Positions 52,064-58,979 of a stretch of 64,000 nucleotides of DNA are shown here, piece by piece; positions within the stretch are counted from its first letter, which is position 1, and the number at the start of each line of letters is the position of its first letter. Made by a program: the position numbers and the translations under genes. A model generated the notes under the pieces. That model was not told the origin of the DNA, made no database searches, and saw nothing but the letters and a program-made list of their open reading frames with translations. Source of the stretch: an uncultured Lachnospiraceae bacterium (GTDB taxonomy: Bacteria; Bacillota; Clostridia; Lachnospirales; Lachnospiraceae); the NCBI GenBank assembly GCA_910579425.1, contig CAJTVL010000004.1, positions 1 through 64,000 on the forward strand. The letters run 5' to 3'.

Positions 52064-53740
52064 ATGGCTAAAAAATTTTATGCAGTTAAAATAGGGAAAA
52101 CACCGGGAGTATATGAGACATGGGCGGAGTGTCAGAATCAAATAAATGGCTTTTCAGGTGCAGTATATAAAGGGTTTGCAACGAAAGAGGAAGCGCTAGC
52201 GTTTGTTGGTAAAGATGGAAGAGAACAGAAAAAACATGAAGAAACACAAGCTATCGCATATGTTGATGGGAGTTATGATTCGATAGCAAATGCATTTTCA
52301 TATGGTATAGTTCTTTTCGATAATGGACAGGAGATGCATTTCTCAAAAAAATTTGTTGATGATGATTTATCGGAGATGAATAATGTCGCTGGAGAGATAA
52401 AGGGAGCTGAAGCCGCAATACAGTACTGTTTGGATAATAATATATCAAGTGTTACGATATATCATGATTATGAGGGGATTTCAAAGTGGTGTAATGGTGA
52501 TTGGAAAGCAAAGAAAGTTGGAACCATTGCATATGCAAATTTTTATAAGGAAGCATCTTCTAAGGTACGTGTTCAATTCGTAAAAGTAAAAGGACATTCC
52601 GGAGATCAATATAATGAACTTGCGGATAAGTTGGCAAAAGAAGCTCTTGGAATAGAATATTCGAGCAATATAGGTACGGAGGAAAAGCAAGTGGCTAAAA
52701 AAGGTGTTTTTATCGACAGGGACAAAATTGTAGAGTTGATTAGGGAAGCTGGAAATAAACAATGGACAGATTTTACAGCCAATGAACTTACTACGGTTGG
52801 AAACGTCCAAAGATGTGTGATGACTGCTGAAGGCAAGGAAGCAATGTTAAATTTGTTTTTTAACAATGATGGTACAACAACTGTTACCCCTACAGGTAAA
52901 AATACAGAGATATCATCAGTAATAAAAGCTTTATTGGAGGAACAGTGTAAATATTCAAGTTCAGCGCAAGGAAAGACATATTCCATTAGAAAACTTCCAC
53001 GAGAATGGGCAGAAAAAATTATCGAATATTTGTCATCTTTGGAAAATGTTACTGTGGAAGAACATAGTATAGATACTACACCAATACATAAGTCGTATAT
53101 TTTCACCAGTAAAATTGGGGATAAACTTACAATAAATGTATATCAAACTGGTACATTGACATTGCAGGGGAAACCGGCATATTTATATGGTGAGGCTATT
53201 TCATTCTTGTCATATTGTAATGATGTATCGGTGGATGACATTGTAAACAGTATTAACAGATTCCACGATGTCAATGTAAAAACGAGTGAAGTAAGAAATG
53301 ACATGGAAGTGCTTATGCCGAGGGCTTATGGAAATATTGATGAAACGATACTTAAACTTCTTTCACCCTCTATTTCATTGAGAAAAGTAAATATTGATTT
53401 GGAGGATTATTCCTGTTATGTTTTTCCTGCACTTAGGGCATTGGAGGGATACATAAAATACTTATTTAGTTTAAAAGGAATAACAATTGGGTATACTTTT
53501 TATAAAATATTCAAGGGTGATGTTTTAACACCTCAAATTGCAGCTCGGATTGGAGATGGAACATTCCAAAATGAATTGGAAAGATTATATGTTTATTTTA
53601 AGGGAAATAGGCATGTTGTCTTTCACACAGAGCAAATTTTAATAGGAACCAAATTGATTGAAGATAAGCATGAGGCTGATGAAATTATTAATACTGTTTT
53701 AAATTTGATAGAATCTTCATATGCAAATATATGTAAGTGA
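52064..53740 (+). CDS. rnlA: Viroplasmin-RNase HI-RnlA fusion toxin
   Basis: 558 residues in three parts. Residues 1-48 are a viroplasmin (caulimovirus-type hybrid-binding) domain (KKFYAVKIGKTPGVYETW). Residues 62-197 are an RNase HI domain with the full catalytic set D68, E111, D135 and D188. Residues about 215-558 match RnlA (RNase LS): a TBP-like fold with LTINVYQTGTLTLQGKP, then the C-terminal domain with RALEGYIK (E461) and the HEPN Rx4H site RHVVFH (R516, H521), which correspond to E258, R318 and H323 of E. coli RnlA. RnlA is an mRNA endoribonuclease toxin acting in phage T4 defence. AAGGAG precedes the ATG at 52064. The gene is AT-rich. The antitoxin gene follows after 20 bp. Confidence 0.88.
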   Translation: MAKKFYAVKIGKTPGVYETWAECQNQINGFSGAVYKGFATKEEALAFVGKDGREQKKHEETQAIAYVDGSYDSIANAFSYGIVLFDNGQEMHFSKKFVDDDLSEMNNVAGEIKGAEAAIQYCLDNNISSVTIYHDYEGISKWCNGDWKAKKVGTIAYANFYKEASSKVRVQFVKVKGHSGDQYNELADKLAKEALGIEYSSNIGTEEKQVAKKGVFIDRDKIVELIREAGNKQWTDFTANELTTVGNVQRCVMTAEGKEAMLNLFFNNDGTTTVTPTGKNTEISSVIKALLEEQCKYSSSAQGKTYSIRKLPREWAEKIIEYLSSLENVTVEEHSIDTTPIHKSYIFTSKIGDKLTINVYQTGTLTLQGKPAYLYGEAISFLSYCNDVSVDDIVNSINRFHDVNVKTSEVRNDMEVLMPRAYGNIDETILKLLSPSISLRKVNIDLEDYSCYVFPALRALEGYIKYLFSLKGITIGYTFYKIFKGDVLTPQIAARIGDGTFQNELERLYVYFKGNRHVVFHTEQILIGTKLIEDKHEADEIINTVLNLIESSYANICK

Positions 53741-53760
53741 TGGTGGAAAGGAGGTTCGTT

Positions 53761-54117
53761 ATGAAGAGTAATTTTAAAATTTTAAAATTAAATAATGAGC
53801 CATATGATTTCCTTATTATTGCAACATCGTATGAAAACCCGTTAAGTTCTATTAAGGAAATAGGAGAAGAAATACAGGTACGGAAAGCAAATTTACTTTT
53901 TGATTTAACATTGATAAATGGGACAAATAAAAACAGATATATTAAGTGCGAATATGATGCCGACACAAATGATTTGCCGCCATGTTCAATAGTGGAAGGC
54001 ATAGACGATGATATAAAGAAAGTCAGTCAAAGCTATTTTTCACAGAATGAAGAAATAGTTAGAAAAAGTGTTATTCCAAATTCATTAAAGTATTTATTGA
54101 AAGTGGGTCTGGTTTAA
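53761..54117 (+). CDS. rnlB: RnlB-family antitoxin
   Basis: 118 residues with the RnlB landmarks: ATSYENPLSSIKEIG near the start, and NLLFDLTLINGTNKNRYI, matching the FENPLSS and ILFDLLCANG-x-NRF segments of E. coli RnlB. It would bind and block RnlA while the cell is healthy. The ATG at 53761 has AAAGGAGG eight bases upstream; an earlier in-frame GTG at 53737 overlaps the toxin stop. As in E. coli, the order is toxin then antitoxin. Shares the SOS-type promoter. Confidence 0.88.
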   Translation: MKSNFKILKLNNEPYDFLIIATSYENPLSSIKEIGEEIQVRKANLLFDLTLINGTNKNRYIKCEYDADTNDLPPCSIVEGIDDDIKKVSQSYFSQNEEIVRKSVIPNSLKYLLKVGLV

Positions 54118-54293
54118 CATGGAAATACCCTAAAAGCGGCATAGAGGTGGCAAACTGTTTTGCATATTAAATTGTATAGAGTATGAACTAAAGGACATTT
54201 CATCTTGTGCTAGATGGATGTCTTTTTTTGTGCAAATTTTTGGATCTGGACCGGATAACACAAAGGGCAGACGGAAGGAAGATAGCTGAAAAT

Positions 54294-54392
54294 ATGAGCA
54301 ATGACAATATAGATAAAGTACCAATTGGGGAGAAAGCCAATTTAGCGATTAAGGAGGCAGCGCATTTCCTAAGTTGCACATTGGAAATATAA
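54294..54392 (+). pseudogene. Truncated Tn916-type excisionase (xis) remnant
   Basis: A 32-residue frame reading MSNDNIDKVPIGEKANLAIK then EAAHFL before ending early. The pattern VPI-x-EK-x2-L-x-I-x-EAA-x2-F matches the start of Tn916/Tn1549-type excisionases (about 67 residues when intact). The recognition-helix part is missing. The position just before an integrase remnant is the standard xis-int order. Confidence 0.55.
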
Positions 54393-54412
54393 AAATCCTG
54401 CAATTTACTTTT

Positions 54413-54458
54413 GAGCCTTGATATGCTATACTGGCATAGGTGTTGAGGCTCTTTTTTT
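54413..54458 (+). terminator. Hairpin and T-run between the xis and int remnants
   Basis: GAGCCT (54413-54418) pairs with AGGCTC (54446-54451), with an inner TATGC/GCATA stem, then seven T. Such terminator/leader structures lie before int in these elements. Confidence 0.55.
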
Positions 54459-54474
54459 GAAAGGAGCTTTTACT

Positions 54475-54640
54475 ATGGGAAAAGACTTAAAAGGAAAGGA
54501 ACTTGGTGTTGGAATAAGCCAAAGGTCATAGCAATCTGAATTTCCCGGCAGAAATGATGGTAAAGTCTGATATTGGAAAACCTATACAGAAGAAAGAAGC
54601 GCTGACGCTGGAGCAGCAGAAAAGGTTTGTAAAAGGATAG
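54475..54640 (+). pseudogene. Internally deleted, frameshifted tyrosine-integrase remnant
   Basis: AAAGGAG precedes an ATG at 54475. The first 17 residues (MGKDLKGKELGVGISQR) match the N-terminal start of Tn916/Tn1549-type integrases, and a stop follows at 54529. In another frame 54533-54637 reads a later core-binding fragment (NFPAEMMVKSDIGKPIQKKE, then ALTLEQQKRFV) before a stop. About 130 codons between them and the whole catalytic domain are missing. It marks the scar of an integrative element beside rnlAB. Confidence 0.65.
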
Positions 54641-54710
54641 ATATGCTGCGGAAACAGAAGCAGAAGAATCTCCAGTAAAATCAAGGTTTTTAAGGAGGAA
54701 ATAGATAGAA

Positions 54711-55808
54711 ATGAAACTAGGCATCGTAGGCCTGCCCAATGTAGGCAAAAGCACCTTATTTAATTCCCTCACAAAAGCAGGGGCGGAATCCGCTAATTAT
54801 CCGTTTTGTACCATCGCCCCCAATGTGGGGATTGCCGTGGTGCCGGACGAGCGGCTAAAGCTCTTGGGAGATATGTACCACTCGAAGAAAGTAACCCCTG
54901 CGGTAATCGAATTTGTAGACATTGCCGGGCTGGTAAAGGGGGCTTCTAAAGGAGAAGGTCTTGGAAACCAGTTTCTGAGCCATATCAGGGAGGTGGACGC
55001 GGTCGTCCATGTGGTGCGCTGCTTTGAGGATTCCAACGTGGTGCATGTGGACGGGAGTATTGATCCTTTGAGGGATATTGAAACCATAGACCTGGAGCTG
55101 ATTTTTTCCGATCTGGAGGTATTGGAGCGCAGAATTGCCAAAACCGGCAAGGCTGCCCGGATGGACAAGACACTGGCCGGGGAGGCGGCTCTTCTGGATG
55201 CGCTTAAAAGCCATTTGGAGGCGGGAAAGCCCGTCAGAAACTTTGAGCCGGAGGATGAAGATCAGGCGGCTCTTCTTGCCTCCTTTAACCTGCTGACCAG
55301 TAAGCCGGTGATTTTTGCGGCAAATGTGGGAGAGGACGATTTAGCGGACGACGGGGCAACAAACCAGGGCGTAAAGGCGGTGCGGGAATTTGCCGCCCAA
55401 AACGGCAGCGAGGTCTTTGTGATCTGCGCCCAGATCGAGCAGGAGATCGCGGAGCTGGACGAGGATGAGCGTGCCATGTTCCTGGAGGATCTGGGACTTT
55501 CCCAGTCCGGCCTTGAAAAACTGATCAAAGCCAGCTATCATCTTTTGGGCCTCCACAGCTTTTTGACCGCAGGGGAAGACGAGACCAGGGCATGGACCAT
55601 TAAGCTTGGAACCAAAGCGCCCCAGGCCGCGGGTAAGATACATACCGACTTCGAGAGAGGCTTTATCAAGGCGGAGGTGGTCAATTACCAGGATCTGCTC
55701 AGGGAAGGCTCCCTTGCGGCCGCCAGAGAAAAGGGGCTGGTAGGTATGGAAGGAAAAGACTATGTGGTGAAGGACGGGGATGTAATGCTTTTTCGGTTTA
55801 ATGTATAA
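54711..55808 (+). CDS. ychF: Redox-regulated ATPase/GTPase YchF
   Basis: 365 residues. The P-loop GLPNVGKSTLFNSL is followed by DIAGLVKGASKGEGLGNQFL (G3 region) and a C-terminal TGS/ubiquitin-like domain ending VKDGDVMLFRF. This Obg-related universal protein prefers ATP because its G4 region reads NVGE. It binds ribosomes and affects stress responses. AAGGAGG lies before the ATG. Its GC content returns to the chromosomal norm, so the AT-rich island ends just upstream. Confidence 0.95.
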   Translation: MKLGIVGLPNVGKSTLFNSLTKAGAESANYPFCTIAPNVGIAVVPDERLKLLGDMYHSKKVTPAVIEFVDIAGLVKGASKGEGLGNQFLSHIREVDAVVHVVRCFEDSNVVHVDGSIDPLRDIETIDLELIFSDLEVLERRIAKTGKAARMDKTLAGEAALLDALKSHLEAGKPVRNFEPEDEDQAALLASFNLLTSKPVIFAANVGEDDLADDGATNQGVKAVREFAAQNGSEVFVICAQIEQEIAELDEDERAMFLEDLGLSQSGLEKLIKASYHLLGLHSFLTAGEDETRAWTIKLGTKAPQAAGKIHTDFERGFIKAEVVNYQDLLREGSLAAAREKGLVGMEGKDYVVKDGDVMLFRFNV

Positions 55809-55881
55809 AAAGAGACGGCGTGCCGGATGATAAGCTTCTTCCGGCGGCAGGCCCCTGTTTTTGAAAGGAATATGTAGAAGT

Positions 55882-56742
55882 ATGGAGATCATGGATATTG
55901 CTTTTCCCAATCTGGGGATTTACCTGAGAAACATGCCCAAGAGCTTTACGGTATTCGGTTTCGAGATCGCCCTTTACGGGGTGATTATCGGTATTGGAGT
56001 GATCGCCGGAATCCTGATGGCGGCAAGGCAGGCAAAGGTGACAGGACAGGATCCGGATTTGTATTGGGATTTTTCCATCTATGCGGTGATTCTCTCTGTG
56101 GTCGGCGCAAGAATTTACTATGTGATATTTGAGTGGGACATGTACAAAGACAACCTACTGAAAATTTTTAACATCAGGGAGGGAGGGCTGGCTATTTACG
56201 GAGGTGTGATTGCCGGTTTCAGCACCTTATTTGTGTATGCGGCGCTGAAAAAGCAAAAAGCCTTCCGGATGGCGGATACGGCCGTGACAGGGCTGATTTT
56301 GGGCCAGGCCATCGGAAGATGGGGGAACTTTACCAACCGTGAGGTGTTCGGAGAGTATACCGATAATCTCCTGGCTATGCGGCTTCCTGTAGCGGCGGTG
56401 AGGGAGAGGGACATTTCCGAGTCTATCCTGGCGCATATGGGAGAGGGAATCAACTATATTCAGGTGCATCCCACTTTCTTATATGAAAGCCTGTGGAATT
56501 TAGGCGTTCTTGTCCTGATGCTGGTTTACTGGAAACACAAAAAATTTGACGGAGAGATTGCCCTTCTTTACCTGGGAGGCTATGGCCTGGGGCGGGCCTG
56601 GATTGAAGGAATCCGGACAGACCAGCTTTTTATTCCCGGCACCGTTTATCCGGTATCCCAGGTGCTTGCAATTCTTCTCTTTGCGGGAGCTGTCCTTTGT
56701 GATCTGATCGTGAGGCGCAGAAAGAAAAAAAGCCCTGCATAA
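55882..56742 (+). CDS. lgt: Prolipoprotein diacylglyceryl transferase
   Basis: 286 residues, seven hydrophobic helices. The Lgt signature region is GGLAIYGGVIAG followed by GQAIGRWGNFTNREVFGEYT, with conserved Arg and Glu. The catalytic-loop segment HPTFLYESLWNL is also present. It moves diacylglycerol from phosphatidylglycerol to the Cys of lipoproteins such as the sugar binder at 47342. The ATG at 55882 is preferred; ATG 55891 has GGAG just upstream. A strong terminator follows. Confidence 0.95.
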   Translation: MEIMDIAFPNLGIYLRNMPKSFTVFGFEIALYGVIIGIGVIAGILMAARQAKVTGQDPDLYWDFSIYAVILSVVGARIYYVIFEWDMYKDNLLKIFNIREGGLAIYGGVIAGFSTLFVYAALKKQKAFRMADTAVTGLILGQAIGRWGNFTNREVFGEYTDNLLAMRLPVAAVRERDISESILAHMGEGINYIQVHPTFLYESLWNLGVLVLMLVYWKHKKFDGEIALLYLGGYGLGRAWIEGIRTDQLFIPGTVYPVSQVLAILLFAGAVLCDLIVRRRKKKSPA

Positions 56743-56834
56743 AATAAATTTTCTTATCATGAATAGCAAAATGTAGTGCGGAGGATATTTTATAGTCCTA
56801 TATATGGTATAAACAGAATAAGGTCGGTCGGAAG

Positions 56835-56868
56835 AAAGCCTTGCAGATAAAACTGCAGGGCTTTTTTT
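56835..56868 (+). terminator. Intrinsic terminator after lgt
   Basis: AAAGCCTTGCAG (56835-56846) pairs with CTGCAGGGCTTT (56853-56864) around a 6-nt loop, with a T-run 56862-56868. Confidence 0.88.
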
Positions 56869-56906
56869 ACTTGCGCTGGGGGGAGATATGGGGTAAAATT
56901 GAATCT

Positions 56907-56957
56907 AAAGTGGTGGAAAGTGGTGGAAAGTGATAAATAAGTGGTAGAAAGTGGAAC
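56907..56957 (+). repeat. MraZ-binding box array
   Basis: Five AAAGTG-type repeats at about 10-bp period: 56907, 56917, 56927, a TAAGTG variant at 56938, and 56948. The first two units are identical (AAAGTGGTGG). MraZ binds such direct repeats in front of its own operon, so this is probably the autoregulatory site of the dcw cluster. Confidence 0.8.
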
Positions 56958-57058
56958 ACTTGATCCTGATTTTCCGTGGCAGACCGCTTTGGAACGAAAG
57001 GCAGAACAGGCCATCCGATTTTGGGAAGATGGATTGGCAGCATGGCAGGTGAACGCAT

Positions 57059-57490
57059 ATGTTTATGGGAGAATACAACCATACAATAGATGCCAAGGGC
57101 AGGCTCATCATTCCCGCTAAATTCCGCGAAGTGTTAGGAGATGAATTCGTGGTGACAAAGGGGATGGACGGGTGCCTGTTTGTGTTCGACAATCCTGAAT
57201 GGCAGGTTTTTGCAGATAAATTACGGGGATTACCCATGATTGATAAAGAGGCAAGACAATTTACCCGTTTTTTCTTAGCCGGCGCTGCCGGCGTGGAGGT
57301 GGACAAGCAGGGAAGGATCCTGCTTCCGGCAGTTCTCCGGGAATTTGCAGACATTACCAAAGACGTAGTTCTTGTGGGAGTGGGAAGCAGGGTGGAAATC
57401 TGGAGCAGGGAGAGATGGGAGGGTACTGTGACCTACCAGGATATGGAGGAGATTTCCCGACATATGGTGGATTTGGGAATCAGCTTTTAG
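57059..57490 (+). CDS. mraZ: Transcriptional regulator MraZ
   Basis: 143 residues with two SpoVT/AbrB-type DXXXR repeats: MFMGEYNHTIDAKGRLIIP at the start and VEVDKQGRILLPAVLRE in the second half. It binds the repeats at 56907-56957 as a ring-shaped oligomer and controls the division/wall cluster. AGGTGA lies before the ATG. First gene of the dcw operon; rsmH follows after 27 bp. Confidence 0.96.
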   Translation: MFMGEYNHTIDAKGRLIIPAKFREVLGDEFVVTKGMDGCLFVFDNPEWQVFADKLRGLPMIDKEARQFTRFFLAGAAGVEVDKQGRILLPAVLREFADITKDVVLVGVGSRVEIWSRERWEGTVTYQDMEEISRHMVDLGISF

Positions 57491-57517
57491 ATTAGAGTCA
57501 GCAAACAAGGGGTTAAA

Positions 57518-58489
57518 ATGGCGTTTGAACACACATCTGTGCTGCTTAAGGAAACAATTGAAGGACTTGAGATAAAGCCCGAAGGAACTTATGTAGACGG
57601 CACCTTGGGGGGAGGCGGACATGCCCGGGAGATTGCGGCCTGTCTGGGAGAAGGCGGCAGACTGGTCGGTATTGACCAGGATGAAGCGGCGATCCGGGCT
57701 GCCGGGGAAAGGCTTGCCCCGTTTGGCGATCGGGTTACGATTATTCGAAGTAATTATCGGGATACCAAGGAGATACTTGCTTTGCTGGGAATCAGGGAAA
57801 TTGACGGGATGCTGCTGGATTTGGGCGTATCCTCCTATCAGCTCGATACCCGGGAAAGAGGGTTTTCTTACCGGTTTGACACGCCCCTTGACATGCGGAT
57901 GGATCAGAGGCAGCGTCTTACGGCGAAAGAGATTATAAACACTTATGAGGAGCGTGAACTGTTCCGGATCATCAGAGACTACGGAGAAGATAAATTTGCA
58001 AAAAATATTGCAAAGCATATTGTACAGGCGAGACAAAAAAAGCTTATAGAAACCACAGGAGAGTTAAATGAAATTATTAAGGCGGCAATCCCCGCAAAAA
58101 TGAGAGCGGAAGGAGGACATCCCTCTAAGAGGACGTTTCAGGCAATCCGGATCGAATGCAACCGTGAGCTGGAAGTACTTAAGGAATCCATAGAAGAACT
58201 GATATGCCTTCTTGCTCCCGGGGGAAGGCTGTGCATTATCACCTTCCATTCCCTGGAAGACCGGATCGTCAAAACGGCTTTCAGGCAGGCGGCAAATCCC
58301 TGTATCTGCCCGCCTCAGTTCCCGGTATGTGTATGCGGGAGGGTGAGCGCGGGAGAGATTGTCACCGGAAAACCAATTTTGCCAAAAGAGGAGGAGCTTA
58401 CAAATAACCCCAGGGCCAAAAGTGCGAAGCTGAGAATTTTTCAAAAAAGTCAAAATCGAAAACAGGAGATTAAGATAGGAGAATTATAA
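57518..58489 (+). CDS. rsmH: 16S rRNA m4C1402 methyltransferase RsmH
   Basis: 323 residues. The SAM site is YVDGTLGGGGHAREIAA. Further RsmH marks are GIDQDEAAIRAA, LDLGVSSYQLD, ERGFSYRFDTPLDMRMD and the C-terminal LITFHSLEDRIVK. It N4-methylates C1402 of 16S rRNA. Usual second gene of dcw. The ftsL-like gene starts 1 bp after its stop. Confidence 0.96.
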   Translation: MAFEHTSVLLKETIEGLEIKPEGTYVDGTLGGGGHAREIAACLGEGGRLVGIDQDEAAIRAAGERLAPFGDRVTIIRSNYRDTKEILALLGIREIDGMLLDLGVSSYQLDTRERGFSYRFDTPLDMRMDQRQRLTAKEIINTYEERELFRIIRDYGEDKFAKNIAKHIVQARQKKLIETTGELNEIIKAAIPAKMRAEGGHPSKRTFQAIRIECNRELEVLKESIEELICLLAPGGRLCIITFHSLEDRIVKTAFRQAANPCICPPQFPVCVCGRVSAGEIVTGKPILPKEEELTNNPRAKSAKLRIFQKSQNRKQEIKIGEL

Positions 58490-58490
58490 G

Positions 58491-58970
58491 ATGGCAGTAA
58501 ACGGAAATGACAGAAGAAGAACTGCATATAGGGAAAACGTTTATGTGCAGGGAAGTACTGCCAGAAAGCTGCAGGCTCTTCCGGCTTATGAGCAGGGCCG
58601 GCCCCAAAGAAAGATCAGTAACAGAACGCGCAGGAACAGAGAACGGGCCCTGCATATGAATATCGGAACCGTGCTTTCCATGGCAGTTGCGATGGTGGCG
58701 GCAGCGTTGATATTGACTGTGTATCTGACACTGCAGTCAGACATCACCAACAGTATTAAGCACATTGCATCTCTGGAAAGTACGTTGAATGATCTGAAAA
58801 TGGAAAATGACGAGAATTATAACCGGATTACAAGCAGTGTGGACTTGGAGGAGGTAAAAAGAATCGCCATACAGGAGCTTGGAATGCGTTACGCAGAAGA
58901 GGGACAGATCATCCGGTTTGACGGGGAAGGCAGCGACTACATCAGACAGGTCGGCGAAATACCGGATTAA
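58491..58970 (+). CDS. ftsL: FtsL-like cell-division protein
   Basis: 159 residues: a basic cytoplasmic N-terminus (about 1-55), one transmembrane helix (VLSMAVAMVAAALILTVYL, about 58-78) and an extracytoplasmic coiled-coil region (heptads in SIKHIASLESTLNDLKMEND) ending in a short acidic tail. The sequence is poorly conserved, as usual for FtsL. The call rests on topology and on its place between rsmH and the penicillin-binding protein gene. It should pair with DivIB/DivIC in the divisome. Confidence 0.82.
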   Translation: MAVNGNDRRRTAYRENVYVQGSTARKLQALPAYEQGRPQRKISNRTRRNRERALHMNIGTVLSMAVAMVAAALILTVYLTLQSDITNSIKHIASLESTLNDLKMENDENYNRITSSVDLEEVKRIAIQELGMRYAEEGQIIRFDGEGSDYIRQVGEIPD

Positions 58971-58979
58971 AAAGGGAAC

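Larger units (their letters stand above)
56743..57058 (+). promoter_or_regulatory. Intergenic region before the dcw cluster
   Basis: 316 bp holding the lgt terminator (56835-56868), the MraZ repeat array (56907-56957) and the mraZ leader. No clear -10 could be fixed downstream of the array. Confidence 0.6.

Noticed and set aside
56907..56957. Possible CRISPR-like repeats
   Set aside because: The units are about 10 bp without unique spacers and match MraZ boxes.
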